Below the pieces are notes generated by a model. The model saw nothing but the letters and a program-made list of their open reading frames with translations. It made no database searches and had not been told where the DNA came from. A program made the translations under genes and the position numbers. DNA of 64,000 nucleotides from Nonomuraea endophytica. GTDB lineage: Bacteria; Actinomycetota; Actinomycetes; Streptosporangiales; Streptosporangiaceae. Shown piece after piece: positions 8,098 through 15,761 of the stretch (position 1 is the first letter of the stretch; every line of letters starts with the position of its first letter). Location of the stretch: the NCBI RefSeq assembly GCF_014203235.1, contig NZ_JACHIN010000001.1:930001-994000 (forward strand). The letters run 5' to 3'.

Positions 8098-9299
8098 TCG
8101 ACGACCTCCAGCCTGGGGATCGGGAAGACCAGCCGGCCACCCCACTCACGGACGAAGGAGAGCTGCTCGACCAGCTCGTCACGCAGGTTCCACGGCAGGA
8201 CCAGCACGTAGTCGGGCCGGTCGGTCTCGATCGCCTCCGGCGGCAGGATCGGGATCCGGCTGCCGGGGGTGAACCTGCCGTGCTTGTACGGGTTGCGGTC
8301 CACCGTGTACGCCAGCAGGTCCGGCCGGATGCCGCAGTGGTTGAGCAGGGTGTTGCCCTTGCCCGGCGCGCCGTACCCGACGACGGTCTTGCCCGCGTCG
8401 GCGGCGTCGATGAGGAAGCGCAGCAGGTCGCGCCGGACCTTGGCGACGCGGGCGGCGAAGTTCGCGTACCCGGAGATCTCGTGCAGTCCGGCGGCCTTCT
8501 CCCGCGCCAGGACGTCCGCCACCCGCTCCGACGGCTCCCCCGACGGCTTCGCCCACAGCCGGATCGAGCCGCCGTGCGTCGGCAGCAGCTCCACGTCCAC
8601 CAGCGTCAGCCCGCCACTGGCCAGCGCGCGCTGCGCCGAGGCGACCGTGTAGTACTGGAAGTGCTCGTGGTAGATCGTGTCGTACTGGTTCAGCTCCATG
8701 AGCGTGAGCAGGTGCTGCACCTCGATCGCGACCAGGCCGTCGTCGGCGACCAGTGCCCGCAGGCCCTGGGTGAAGCCGACCACGTCCGGGATGTGCGCGT
8801 AGACGTTGTTGGCGACGACCACGTCGGCGGGACCGTGCTCCTCGCGCACCCGCCGCCCCACCTCGGGCGAGAGGAACTCGGTGAGCGTCGGCACGCCCTT
8901 CTCCACCGCGGCCGCGCCCACGTTGGCCGACGGCTCGATGCCCAGGCAGCGCACCCCGCGCTCGACCACGTGCTGCAGCAGGTAGCCGTCATTGCTGGCC
9001 ACCTCCACCACGAACGAGTCCGGCCAGAGCGTCAGCCCGTCCACGAAGCGGCGGGCGTGCTCCACCCAGGAGGAGGAGTAGGAGGAGAAGTACGCGTACT
9101 CGGTGAAGGTGTCCTCGGGGGTGATCAGCGGCGGAAGCTGGGCCAGCCAGCAGTCCGTGCACACCCGCAGATGCAGCGGGAAGGTCTGCTCGGGCTGGTC
9201 CAGGCGGTCGGCGGTGAGGAACAGCTCGCACGGCGGCGTCGCGCCGAGATCCACGACACCGGCCATCGCACCCGACCCGCAGAGTCGGCAAACGATCAT
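8094..9299 (-). CDS. Sugar C-methyltransferase (TylCIII/NovU type, SAM-dependent)
   Basis: 401 aa, the usual size. It has the three-part layout of sugar C-methyltransferases: an N-terminal zinc domain (CRLCGSG, then RVCTDCWLAQL), a SAM-binding Rossmann domain (FVVEVASNDGYLL, VVVANNVYAHI), and a C-terminal domain with the YGAPGKGNTLLNH loop. The family puts a methyl on C3 (or a nearby carbon) of 4-keto-deoxysugar nucleotides. It heads the tightly overlapped minus-strand operon that ends with GT2. A 123-bp divergent gap separates it from rfbC, where its promoter should lie. The product predicts a branched sugar in the glycan. Confidence 0.88.
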   Translation of the reverse strand: MIVCRLCGSGAMAGVVDLGATPPCELFLTADRLDQPEQTFPLHLRVCTDCWLAQLPPLITPEDTFTEYAYFSSYSSSWVEHARRFVDGLTLWPDSFVVEVASNDGYLLQHVVERGVRCLGIEPSANVGAAAVEKGVPTLTEFLSPEVGRRVREEHGPADVVVANNVYAHIPDVVGFTQGLRALVADDGLVAIEVQHLLTLMELNQYDTIYHEHFQYYTVASAQRALASGGLTLVDVELLPTHGGSIRLWAKPSGEPSERVADVLAREKAAGLHEISGYANFAARVAKVRRDLLRFLIDAADAGKTVVGYGAPGKGNTLLNHCGIRPDLLAYTVDRNPYKHGRFTPGSRIPILPPEAIETDRPDYVLVLPWNLRDELVEQLSFVREWGGRLVFPIPRLEVVE

Positions 9300-9422
9300 G
9301 TCAGCTCACTCCCGCCTCGTGGTCCACCGCGAGTTCGTCGGGCCTGGCGGGCAGATCGTTACAGCTGCCCGTGGAGAAGACGGTGGTCATTTCGACCTAG
9401 CCCTTTCAGGAGTGTTTGTGTG

Positions 9423-10010
9423 ATGCTGCGCCCCATGAAGCCCCTGAGCATCGACGGTGCGTGGGAGTTCACCCCGCGCGTCCACGCCGACCCTCGCGGC
9501 GCCTTCCTGGAGGCCTACCGGACCGCCGACCTGCCCAGACCCTTCGACACCGTGCAGGTCAACTGCTCGGTCTCCAAGGCGGGCGTCCTGCGGGGCGTGC
9601 ACTTCGCCGACGTGCCGCCCGGACAGGCGAAATACGTGATGTGCGTGTCCGGCGCGATCCTCGATGTCGTCGTGGACCTGCGCGAGGGCTCCCCCGACTT
9701 CGGCCGGTGGGAGGCCGTGCGGCTCGACTCCGACGAGCGCCGGGCCGTGCTCATCGCCGAAGGGCTCGGCCACGCCTTCCTCGCGCTCAGCGAGCAGGCC
9801 ACGGTGCTCTACCTGTGCTCCTCCGGCTACAACCCGGGCGGCGAGCACGGCGTCCACCCCCTCGACCCCGACCTGGGCATCACGTGGCCGGTGGACGAGC
9901 CGCTGCTGTCGGACAAGGACGCGGCCGCGCCCACGCTGAAGGCGGCGCTGGAGTCCGGGCTCCTGCCTTCCTACGCCGCGTGCCAGAAGTTCTACGCGGG
10001 ACTGCACTGA
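9423..10010 (+). CDS. rfbC: dTDP-4-dehydrorhamnose 3,5-epimerase-like
   Basis: 195 aa cupin of the RmlC family, converting dTDP-4-keto-6-deoxyglucose to the 4-keto-rhamnose form. LRGVHF holds the catalytic base His, with KYVMCVSGAILDVVVDLR and the LGHAFLALSE / YNPGGEHGVHPLDP blocks following. An AGGAG (9408-9412) precedes ATG 9423 by 10 nt; GTG 9420 and ATG 9435 are alternatives. It is the only cluster gene on the plus strand and its 3' end overlaps rfbD by 19 bp tail to tail. It may be a 3- or 5-only epimerase rather than a true RmlC. Confidence 0.85.
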   Translation: MLRPMKPLSIDGAWEFTPRVHADPRGAFLEAYRTADLPRPFDTVQVNCSVSKAGVLRGVHFADVPPGQAKYVMCVSGAILDVVVDLREGSPDFGRWEAVRLDSDERRAVLIAEGLGHAFLALSEQATVLYLCSSGYNPGGEHGVHPLDPDLGITWPVDEPLLSDKDAAAPTLKAALESGLLPSYAACQKFYAGLH

Positions 10011-10843
10011 TGACCAGCTCTCGTGGCCAGCACCGGCCAGGCGGCGTGGAGCGCGGCTCGCCAGTCGCGTAGCTGCTCGCCTCTGGTGCTGGCGAGCAGG
10101 CTGTTGGCCGGGCGCACGGCGGGCATCGGGTAGTCGGCCGTGGTGATCGGCCGCACCCGATCCGGGCTCGTGCCGAGCAGCGTGAAGATCTCGCGGGCGA
10201 AGCCGTACCAGGTGGTCTCGCCGGCGCTGGTGCCGTGGTAGACGCCCGGCGGCTGGTCGGACTGGGCCAGCCGGACGAGGTAGTCGGCCAGGTCGGCCGT
10301 CCAGGTGGGCTGGCCGCGCTGGTCGTCGACCACGTTCACGAACTCGCGCTCACCGGCCAGGCGGATCATGGTCTTGACGAAGTTACGGCCGGCCGCGCCG
10401 TACAACCAGGCGGTGCGGACCACGTAGTGGCCTGCGGCGGCGACCTCGCCGGCGAGCTTGCCGCGCCCGTAGGCGTTGAGCGGATTCGGTTCGTCGTCCT
10501 CCCGGTACGGCCGCGCCGACCGCCCGTCGAAGACGTAGTCCGTCGAGAGCTGGACTAATCGGGCCCCGGCCCGCACGCAGGCGTCGGCCAGCACCTCGAC
10601 CGCCGTCCCGTTGACCGCCAGGGCCTCGTCCTCGTGCTTCTCGGCGTCGTCCACGGCCGTCCAGGCGGCGCAGTTGACCACCACTCTGGGCCGGTAGGCG
10701 CAGACGAAGTCGCGCACCGCGCGCGGCTCGGACAGGTCGAGGTCGGCGCGGGTGAGGGCGATCACCGGCTCCCCGGTGAGCGCGACCCGCTCCAGCACGT
10801 CGGTGGCGAGCATGCCGCCGCCACCGGTGATCAGCCAGCGCAT
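9992..10843 (-). CDS. rfbD: dTDP-4-dehydrorhamnose reductase
   Basis: 283 aa SDR that reduces dTDP-4-keto-rhamnose to dTDP-rhamnose. The Rossmann loop is TGGGGMLA, with Ala in place of the common final Gly. LSTDYVFDG and YGRGKLAGE supply the Thr/Ser and the Tyr-Lys pair. The start shares a base with the rfbB stop (TGATG) at 10843-10845. With rfbA and rfbB on the same strand and rfbC opposite, the full dTDP-rhamnose set is present. Confidence 0.9.
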   Translation of the reverse strand: MRWLITGGGGMLATDVLERVALTGEPVIALTRADLDLSEPRAVRDFVCAYRPRVVVNCAAWTAVDDAEKHEDEALAVNGTAVEVLADACVRAGARLVQLSTDYVFDGRSARPYREDDEPNPLNAYGRGKLAGEVAAAGHYVVRTAWLYGAAGRNFVKTMIRLAGEREFVNVVDDQRGQPTWTADLADYLVRLAQSDQPPGVYHGTSAGETTWYGFAREIFTLLGTSPDRVRPITTADYPMPAVRPANSLLASTRGEQLRDWRAALHAAWPVLATRAGHQCSPA

Positions 10844-11772
10844 CAGTCGCTCCACCGGCTCCCGTGCTCGGCGTACCAGCGGACGGTGTCCTTCAGGCCC
10901 TGGTCGAAGGCGACCTCGGGCCGGTAGCCGAGCGCGCGCAGCTTGGAGTCGTCGAGCGAGTAGCGCCGGTCGTGGCCCTTGCGGTCGGTCACGTACTCGA
11001 CCATGTCCCAGTCCTTGCCGCAGGCTTCGAGCAGGCGGCCGGTCAGCTCCGCGTTGGTCAGTTCCGCGGTGCCGGCGATGTGGTAGACCTCGCCCGCCTC
11101 GCCCTTCTCCGCCACGAGCCGGATGCCGGCGCAGTGGTCGCTCACGTGGACCCAGTCGCGGACGTTGCCGCCGTCGCCGTACAGCGGGACCTTCTGGTTT
11201 TTCAGGAGGTTCGTCACGAAGAGCGGGATGAGCTTCTCCGGGTACTGGCGCGGGCCGTAGTTGTTGCCGCAGCGGGTGATGGAGACGTCCAGGCCGTGGG
11301 TGATGGCGTAGGCGCGGGCGATCAGGTCGCCGCCGGCCTTCGCCGCCGCGTACGGCGAGCGGGGCTGCAACGGCGCGTCCTCGGTCCACGAGCCGATGTC
11401 CACCGAGCCGTAGACCTCGTCGGTGGAGACCTGGACCACCTTGCGCGTGCCGGCTCTGAGGCAGGCGTCGAGCAGCGCCTGGGTGCCGAGCACGTTGGTG
11501 CGCACGAACTCGGCGGCGCCGTCGATAGAGCGGTCCACATGGGACTCGGCGGCGAAGTTCACCACCAGGTCGTGGCCGGGCACCACCTCGTCGAGCAGGG
11601 CGCCGTCGCAGATGTCGCCGTGCACGAACGTGTGGCGCACCTCGTCGAGGTTGCGCCGGTCGCCGGCGTAGGTGAGCTTGTCGAGGACGGTGATCTCGGC
11701 CCGGTCGTCCACGCACATGCGCGCGTACGCCGAGCCGATGAACCCCGCTCCCCCGGTAATCAGAATCTTCAT
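10843..11772 (-). CDS. rfbB: dTDP-glucose 4,6-dehydratase
   Basis: 309 aa, slightly shorter than most RmlB proteins. It shows TGGAGFIGSAYAR (NAD site), AAESHVDRSI, the active-site QVSTDEVYG, the PYAAAKAGGD Tyr/Lys motif and RCGNNYGPRQYPEKL. It converts dTDP-glucose to the 4-keto-6-deoxy sugar, the branch point for rhamnose and other deoxysugars. Its start codon is unusual: ATG 11772 is the foot of a perfect 10-bp hairpin with GGAG in the loop (see the leader entry), so translation may be controlled. Confidence 0.93.
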   Translation of the reverse strand: MKILITGGAGFIGSAYARMCVDDRAEITVLDKLTYAGDRRNLDEVRHTFVHGDICDGALLDEVVPGHDLVVNFAAESHVDRSIDGAAEFVRTNVLGTQALLDACLRAGTRKVVQVSTDEVYGSVDIGSWTEDAPLQPRSPYAAAKAGGDLIARAYAITHGLDVSITRCGNNYGPRQYPEKLIPLFVTNLLKNQKVPLYGDGGNVRDWVHVSDHCAGIRLVAEKGEAGEVYHIAGTAELTNAELTGRLLEACGKDWDMVEYVTDRKGHDRRYSLDDSKLRALGYRPEVAFDQGLKDTVRWYAEHGSRWSD

Positions 11773-11795
11773 GAGCTCGACTCCATCGAGCTCAT
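11769..11795 (-). promoter_or_regulatory. rfbB leader hairpin with Shine-Dalgarno in the loop and a 9-codon upstream ORF
   Basis: ATGAGCTCGA (11771-11780) and TCGAGCTCAT (11786-11795) are perfect complements around CTCCA. In the transcript the loop is UGGAG, the only ribosome site for rfbB, and the rfbB start codon is paired in the stem. The same bases read as a mini-gene from ATG 11795 (eight residues, Ser-rich, then TGA) whose stop overlaps the rfbB ATG. This could couple or restrain rfbB translation. Confidence 0.55.
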
Positions 11796-11826
11796 GAATT
11801 TCATGCTGTGTCTAATTATTCTCTCA

Positions 11827-12897
11827 CTACGTTCGATCATGGATTTGGACCTTGCTGTGATCGCCCAGCACGAGGCGGTGGGCTCGGGGGGTGTTCGGGG
11901 CGGGGGTGACCTGGACGTCGTGGCCGATGAGTGAGGCCTCGATGCGCCGCACGCCCTCGATGGAGGCCCTGGGCAGCACGATGGAGTACTCGATCTCGCT
12001 GTCGGCGATCACGCAGTCGGCGCCGATCGAGGTGAAGGGGCCGACGTAGCTGTCGGCGACGCGCGCGCCCGCCCCGATGACGGCGGGCCCGACGATGCGC
12101 GAGCGTTCCACGCGGGCGCCGGGCTCCAGCCGCACCCGTCCGATGAGCTCGCTGTCCAGGCTCTCCCCCTGTACGGCAGGCTCCATCGACTCCAGCACCA
12201 GCCGGTTGACCTCCAGCATGTCCTCGACGTTGCCGGTGTCCTTCCAGTAGCCGGTGATGGTCGTGGACTCCACGTGGTAGCCCCGGTCGATGAGCCACTG
12301 GATGGCGTCGGTGATCTCCAGCTCACCGCGCCAGGACGGCTTGAGCTCGGCCACCGCCTCGTGCACGGCGGCGGTGAAGAGGTAGACGCCGACCAGGGCC
12401 AGGTCGCTCTTGGGGTGTTGCGGCTTCTCCTCCAGGCTCTTGACGCCGCCGTCGGGGTGGAGTTCGGCGACGCCGAACTGGCGGGGGTCGCCGACCCGGG
12501 TCAGCATGATCTGCGCGTCCGGCTTTTTGGCCATAAATCCGGACACGATGTCGCTGATGCCGCCGACGATGAAGTTGTCGCCCAGGTACATGACGAAATC
12601 GTCGTCGCCCAGGAAGTCGCGGGCGATCAGCACCGCGTGCGCCAGCCCGAGCGGCGCCTCCTGCCGAAGGTAGGTGACCTCCAGCCCGAACGCGGAGCCG
12701 TCGCCGACGGCCGCCTCGATCTCGGCGTGCGTGTCACCGACCACGATGCCCAGCTCCCGGATGCCCGCCGCGGCGATCGCCTCCAGCCCGTAGAACAGGA
12801 CCGGCTTGTTGGCGACGGGCACCAGTTGCTTGGCCGAGGTGTGGGTGATCGGCCTGAGCCGGGTCCCCGACCCTCCGGCGAGGACGAGTGCTTTCAC
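11827..12897 (-). CDS. rfbA: Glucose-1-phosphate thymidylyltransferase (long form)
   Basis: 356 aa from GTG 12897. The N-terminal domain has LAGGSGTRLRPIT, the signature K-Q-L-V-P-V, and MYLGDNFI with the metal Asp. Residues ~250-345 form a left-handed beta-helix tail (VGPAVIGAGARV and related hexapeptides), making this the long RfbA/GlmU-like form common in actinomycetes instead of the ~290-aa RmlA. It makes dTDP-glucose for rfbB. It begins 2 nt after the sugar transferase stop, so they share a transcript; 54 bp separate it from rfbB. Confidence 0.9.
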   Translation of the reverse strand: MKALVLAGGSGTRLRPITHTSAKQLVPVANKPVLFYGLEAIAAAGIRELGIVVGDTHAEIEAAVGDGSAFGLEVTYLRQEAPLGLAHAVLIARDFLGDDDFVMYLGDNFIVGGISDIVSGFMAKKPDAQIMLTRVGDPRQFGVAELHPDGGVKSLEEKPQHPKSDLALVGVYLFTAAVHEAVAELKPSWRGELEITDAIQWLIDRGYHVESTTITGYWKDTGNVEDMLEVNRLVLESMEPAVQGESLDSELIGRVRLEPGARVERSRIVGPAVIGAGARVADSYVGPFTSIGADCVIADSEIEYSIVLPRASIEGVRRIEASLIGHDVQVTPAPNTPRAHRLVLGDHSKVQIHDRT

Positions 12898-12899
12898 GG

Positions 12900-14354
12900 C
12901 TAGTAGGCCCCTTCTCCACGGGTGACGACCGACCAGGTCTTCCAGAGGATCTGCAGGTCGAGGATGAGCGACCAGTTCTCGACGTACCTGAGGTCGAGCC
13001 GTACCGACTCCTCCCAGGTTAGGTCGGAACGGCCACTGACCTGCCACAATCCGGTCATACCCGGCTTGACGACCAGGCGCCGGCGTACGTCTATGCCGTA
13101 CCTGGCGACCTCTTCCGGCAGCGGCGGGCGCGGGCCGACCAGCGACATGTCCCCGGCGACGACGTTGAGCAGCTGGGGCAGCTCGTCGATCGAGTAGCGG
13201 CGCAGGAAAGCGCCTACCCGGGTGATCCGTGGATCGTTCCTAATCTTGAAGAGCACGCCGTCGAACTCGTTCTCGTCGAGAAGCGTGTCTTTGAGTTGTT
13301 CCGCATTTACCACCATGGTCCGAAATTTCAGGACCTGGAAGGTTGTGCCGTCCCTGCCCACCCGGGTCTGGCGGAACAACGCGGGCCCCGGACTGGTAAG
13401 CCGGATCGCGAGCGCGATGCCCAGCAGCGGAATCGACAGCAGCAGCACGGCGAGCGCCGCGACCACCCGGTCGAAGGCGTTCTTCACCACCCGTCTGGCC
13501 CCGCCGAACTCCGGATGCTCCAGGTGCAGCAGCGGCATCCCGGCGACCGGCCGGATGCTGATGCGCGGGCCGGCCACCTCCATGAGCGCCGGAGCCACGA
13601 ACAGATCGGTCCTGGCCGTCTCCAGGCTCCACGCCATCCTGCGCAGCGTGGTCCCGTCGAGTTCGGGACAGGCCAGCACCGCGACGGCGTCCGCCCCGAC
13701 CTTGGCCACGACGTCGGCCACGTCGGAGAAGGAGCCGAGCACCGGCGTCCCCTCGAGGTCGGCGTCCATCGCGCCCGGCGGCAGGCACGCGCCCACGACC
13801 ACCATGCCGTGGTGCGGCTGGCGGCGGAAGGTCACCACCAGGTCGATCACGGCCTCCCGGTGGCCGACCGCGACGACGTGGCGCATGTAGTCGCCGACCG
13901 CCCGCCTGCTGTGCAGGCGTTTGCGCATCCGGTAGCGGAAGAACAGCGTGGCCATGATGGCCAGCGGCAGCGTGGCCATGACGAAGCTTCTCGCGACGGC
14001 CGTCTGGGTGGCGTAGGCGCCGATGGCCACCGCGGCCATCAGCCCGACACCGCCGTTGAACACCGCGCGGAACTCGTCAGTGCCCTCGCCGTGGGCTCGC
14101 TGACGGTACGCGCCGCCCAGCATCAGGGCCAGTGGCCAGGCCACCAGCAGCCCGACGCCCAGCGCGAACTCCTCCGCCGGAATGTACGCGCCGAAGCCCA
14201 GCCGTACCCCGAACACGAAGGCACAGCAGACCACCGCGCAGGCGACGTCGCCCAGTAATAAGAGCCGTAGATACGCCCGCGTCCAGATACTGGATGCGTG
14301 ACGCGGCACGGCATGGAGGAGCACGACATCGGACTCCCCTATCCCCACCCTCAT
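12900..14354 (-). CDS. Polyprenyl-phosphate sugar-1-phosphate transferase (WbaP/WcaJ type)
   Basis: 484 aa. About five hydrophobic helices fill residues 25-135, a central CoA-binding-like region follows, and the C-terminal ~200 residues are the bacterial sugar transferase domain. That domain shows LTSPGPALFRQTRVG, FQVLKFRTM, RYSIDELPQLLNV, GDMSLVGPRP and KPGMTGLWQVSGRS. It transfers hexose-1-phosphate from a nucleotide sugar to undecaprenyl phosphate, the first membrane step of glycan assembly. It is first in the operon (then rfbA, rfbB, rfbD), with a G-rich ribosome site before ATG 14354. Confidence 0.92.
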   Translation of the reverse strand: MRVGIGESDVVLLHAVPRHASSIWTRAYLRLLLLGDVACAVVCCAFVFGVRLGFGAYIPAEEFALGVGLLVAWPLALMLGGAYRQRAHGEGTDEFRAVFNGGVGLMAAVAIGAYATQTAVARSFVMATLPLAIMATLFFRYRMRKRLHSRRAVGDYMRHVVAVGHREAVIDLVVTFRRQPHHGMVVVGACLPPGAMDADLEGTPVLGSFSDVADVVAKVGADAVAVLACPELDGTTLRRMAWSLETARTDLFVAPALMEVAGPRISIRPVAGMPLLHLEHPEFGGARRVVKNAFDRVVAALAVLLLSIPLLGIALAIRLTSPGPALFRQTRVGRDGTTFQVLKFRTMVVNAEQLKDTLLDENEFDGVLFKIRNDPRITRVGAFLRRYSIDELPQLLNVVAGDMSLVGPRPPLPEEVARYGIDVRRRLVVKPGMTGLWQVSGRSDLTWEESVRLDLRYVENWSLILDLQILWKTWSVVTRGEGAY

Positions 14355-14623
14355 AACACCCCACCTGCAACTCTCGGCACCGCAATAACGTGACGTTCCT
14401 TGAAGCGCATGGGTTTACCCACATCCCACATGAACTCAAGGGCGGCGGCCCCCACTAAAGAGTAAAGATCGATTCCATGCTGGGGAATAACGCACTATGT
14501 CCACAATCGGACGCCAGGGCGCAGATTTCAGACCTTGACGGAACGGTCCAAAGATGCAGCGAGGAACAGGAGAAATGTCTGTTTGACCACTGGAAACCCA
14601 GCGATAGGGCCAGAATTCAGGAT
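14355..14623. other. Intergenic region upstream of the glycan operon
   Basis: 269 bp with no credible gene. It is upstream of the sugar transferase and downstream of the next minus-strand gene, so the glycan operon promoter should be here. I see a small dyad (TGGGT-TT-ACCCA near 14410) and a locally A+T-rich stretch around 14450-14480, but no clear -35/-10 pair. Confidence 0.4.
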
Positions 14624-14974
14624 CTAGTCATACTCAAGATCTGGCAATGCGGACGGCGGATCCGGACTGCGCCACACGACCACAACCCCGTCGTGCACCG
14701 ACTCGGCCGCGACGGTCAGTCGGTCAAGATCGAAATCCGGCAGATAGCGCAGGCGCGCAAGGAACGTGGCATCGGTCGCCGACCTCGGCACGACGCAGCC
14801 CTCGCCGTCACGATCCAGCAGGATATAGAGGACGTCGGCCCCGGGCTCGGTGACAACCCTCACCTCGACCACGTCCTCCCACGCCAGCGCTTCCACGCTG
14901 CCGTCGGCGTAGTGACGGGTGACGCCCTCCTCGGTTACGTACACGTAGGAGTCCGGCATCGGGTTGCCGTGCAT
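14624..14974 (-). CDS. Hypothetical protein, 116 aa
   Basis: No family recognised. The protein is acidic and rich in Val and Asp (DSYVYVTEEGVTRHY, WEDVVEVRVV, LYILLDRDGEG), suggesting a small soluble beta-rich domain. It has no signal peptide or membrane helix. Regular wobble-G/C codons support it being a real gene. ATG 14974 has only a weak ribosome site; an internal ATG six codons on is an alternative start. It stands alone between the glycan operon and a YjbR-like gene. Confidence 0.55.
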   Translation of the reverse strand: MHGNPMPDSYVYVTEEGVTRHYADGSVEALAWEDVVEVRVVTEPGADVLYILLDRDGEGCVVPRSATDATFLARLRYLPDFDLDRLTVAAESVHDGVVVVWRSPDPPSALPDLEYD

Positions 14975-15063
14975 GGGCGCGATTCTCGCGACTCGGGACC
15001 TCGTCCCGCAAGGGTCTGCGCTTATACGTGCTTATGGGGCCATCGTGAACCGTGTGCCGGCGA

Positions 15064-15426
15064 TCATGGGCTGTCGACCAGCCCCAGCGTGGCCTCGAAC
15101 GCCGTCACCATCTCCTGCGGCGCCGTCAGGCACCACGCCTCGGCGACCAGCTCCCACAGCTCGTCGGCGTCGATCCGGTCCAGGTGCACCACGACCCAGC
15201 CGAACCGCCCGGCCGTGAACTGCACCTCGAACACCTCGGGCCGCTCGGCCACGAGCGCGAGCTGCTCCTCGATGGTGGCCTTGAGCCCGACCGTCCGCGT
15301 GCGCTCCCACAGGTAGCCGAAACCGCGCCCGCGGACCTTCGTGCTCGTCCACTCGCCGCCGTCGCCGAGCTCGTGCTCGGGCAGCCGATGGAGCAACTCC
15401 AGGAACTCGTCAACGGTTACGCCCAT
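15064..15426 (-). CDS. MmcQ/YjbR-family protein
   Basis: 120 aa. The core GYLWERTRTVGLKATIEEQLALV, RPEVFEVQFTAGRFGWVVVHLDRI and ELVAEAWCLTAPQ matches the YjbR (CyaY-like fold) family, which has a double-wing DNA-binding shape but no settled function. I start it at ATG 15426; GTG 15432 in the same frame is possible. It is a single gene with no operon partner in sight. Confidence 0.75.
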   Translation of the reverse strand: MGVTVDEFLELLHRLPEHELGDGGEWTSTKVRGRGFGYLWERTRTVGLKATIEEQLALVAERPEVFEVQFTAGRFGWVVVHLDRIDADELWELVAEAWCLTAPQEMVTAFEATLGLVDSP

Positions 15427-15761
15427 GCCCACAGGTCTAGCAGAGCCGCCCGACATTTGCCGGATCGAAGGCGAGAAGCACCCTTTGTCACCCTGAGCCC
15501 CCTGGTAGATGCCCCGAGCCTGGCCCACCGGCGAGCCTGGGACCGGACCGGCGACCGCGACCGCCTGGCTAGCACGTCGTCCACGCCAGCGCCGACTCCT
15601 GGTGCGCCTGGCGCATCCCGGCCTGTGGCGAGCTCAAGCTGGTCGACCTGCGGTGGGCGGAGGTTCGCCAGCGGCACGGGGCCACGACGCGGTAGAGCCC
15701 GAGCCGCGCGACACCCCGAACTTCGCCATTGGGGATTTATGGCAGTCAGTAGGCTGGGGGC
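15427..15761. other. Intergenic region before the SARP regulator
   Basis: 335 bp between a minus-strand gene and the plus-strand SARP gene. No convincing gene is seen. Around 15600-15705 there is a short coding-like stretch on the plus strand ending in TAG, too short to identify and possibly a decayed gene end. TAGGCT lies just 6 nt before the SARP ATG, with TTGGGG 15 bp upstream, a weak candidate promoter. Confidence 0.35.

Noticed and set aside
15600..15705. Tyrosine-recombinase-like fragment (GELKLVDLRWAEV)
   Set aside because: Only a short similarity to an integrase phrase, no catalytic residues, too little to name.
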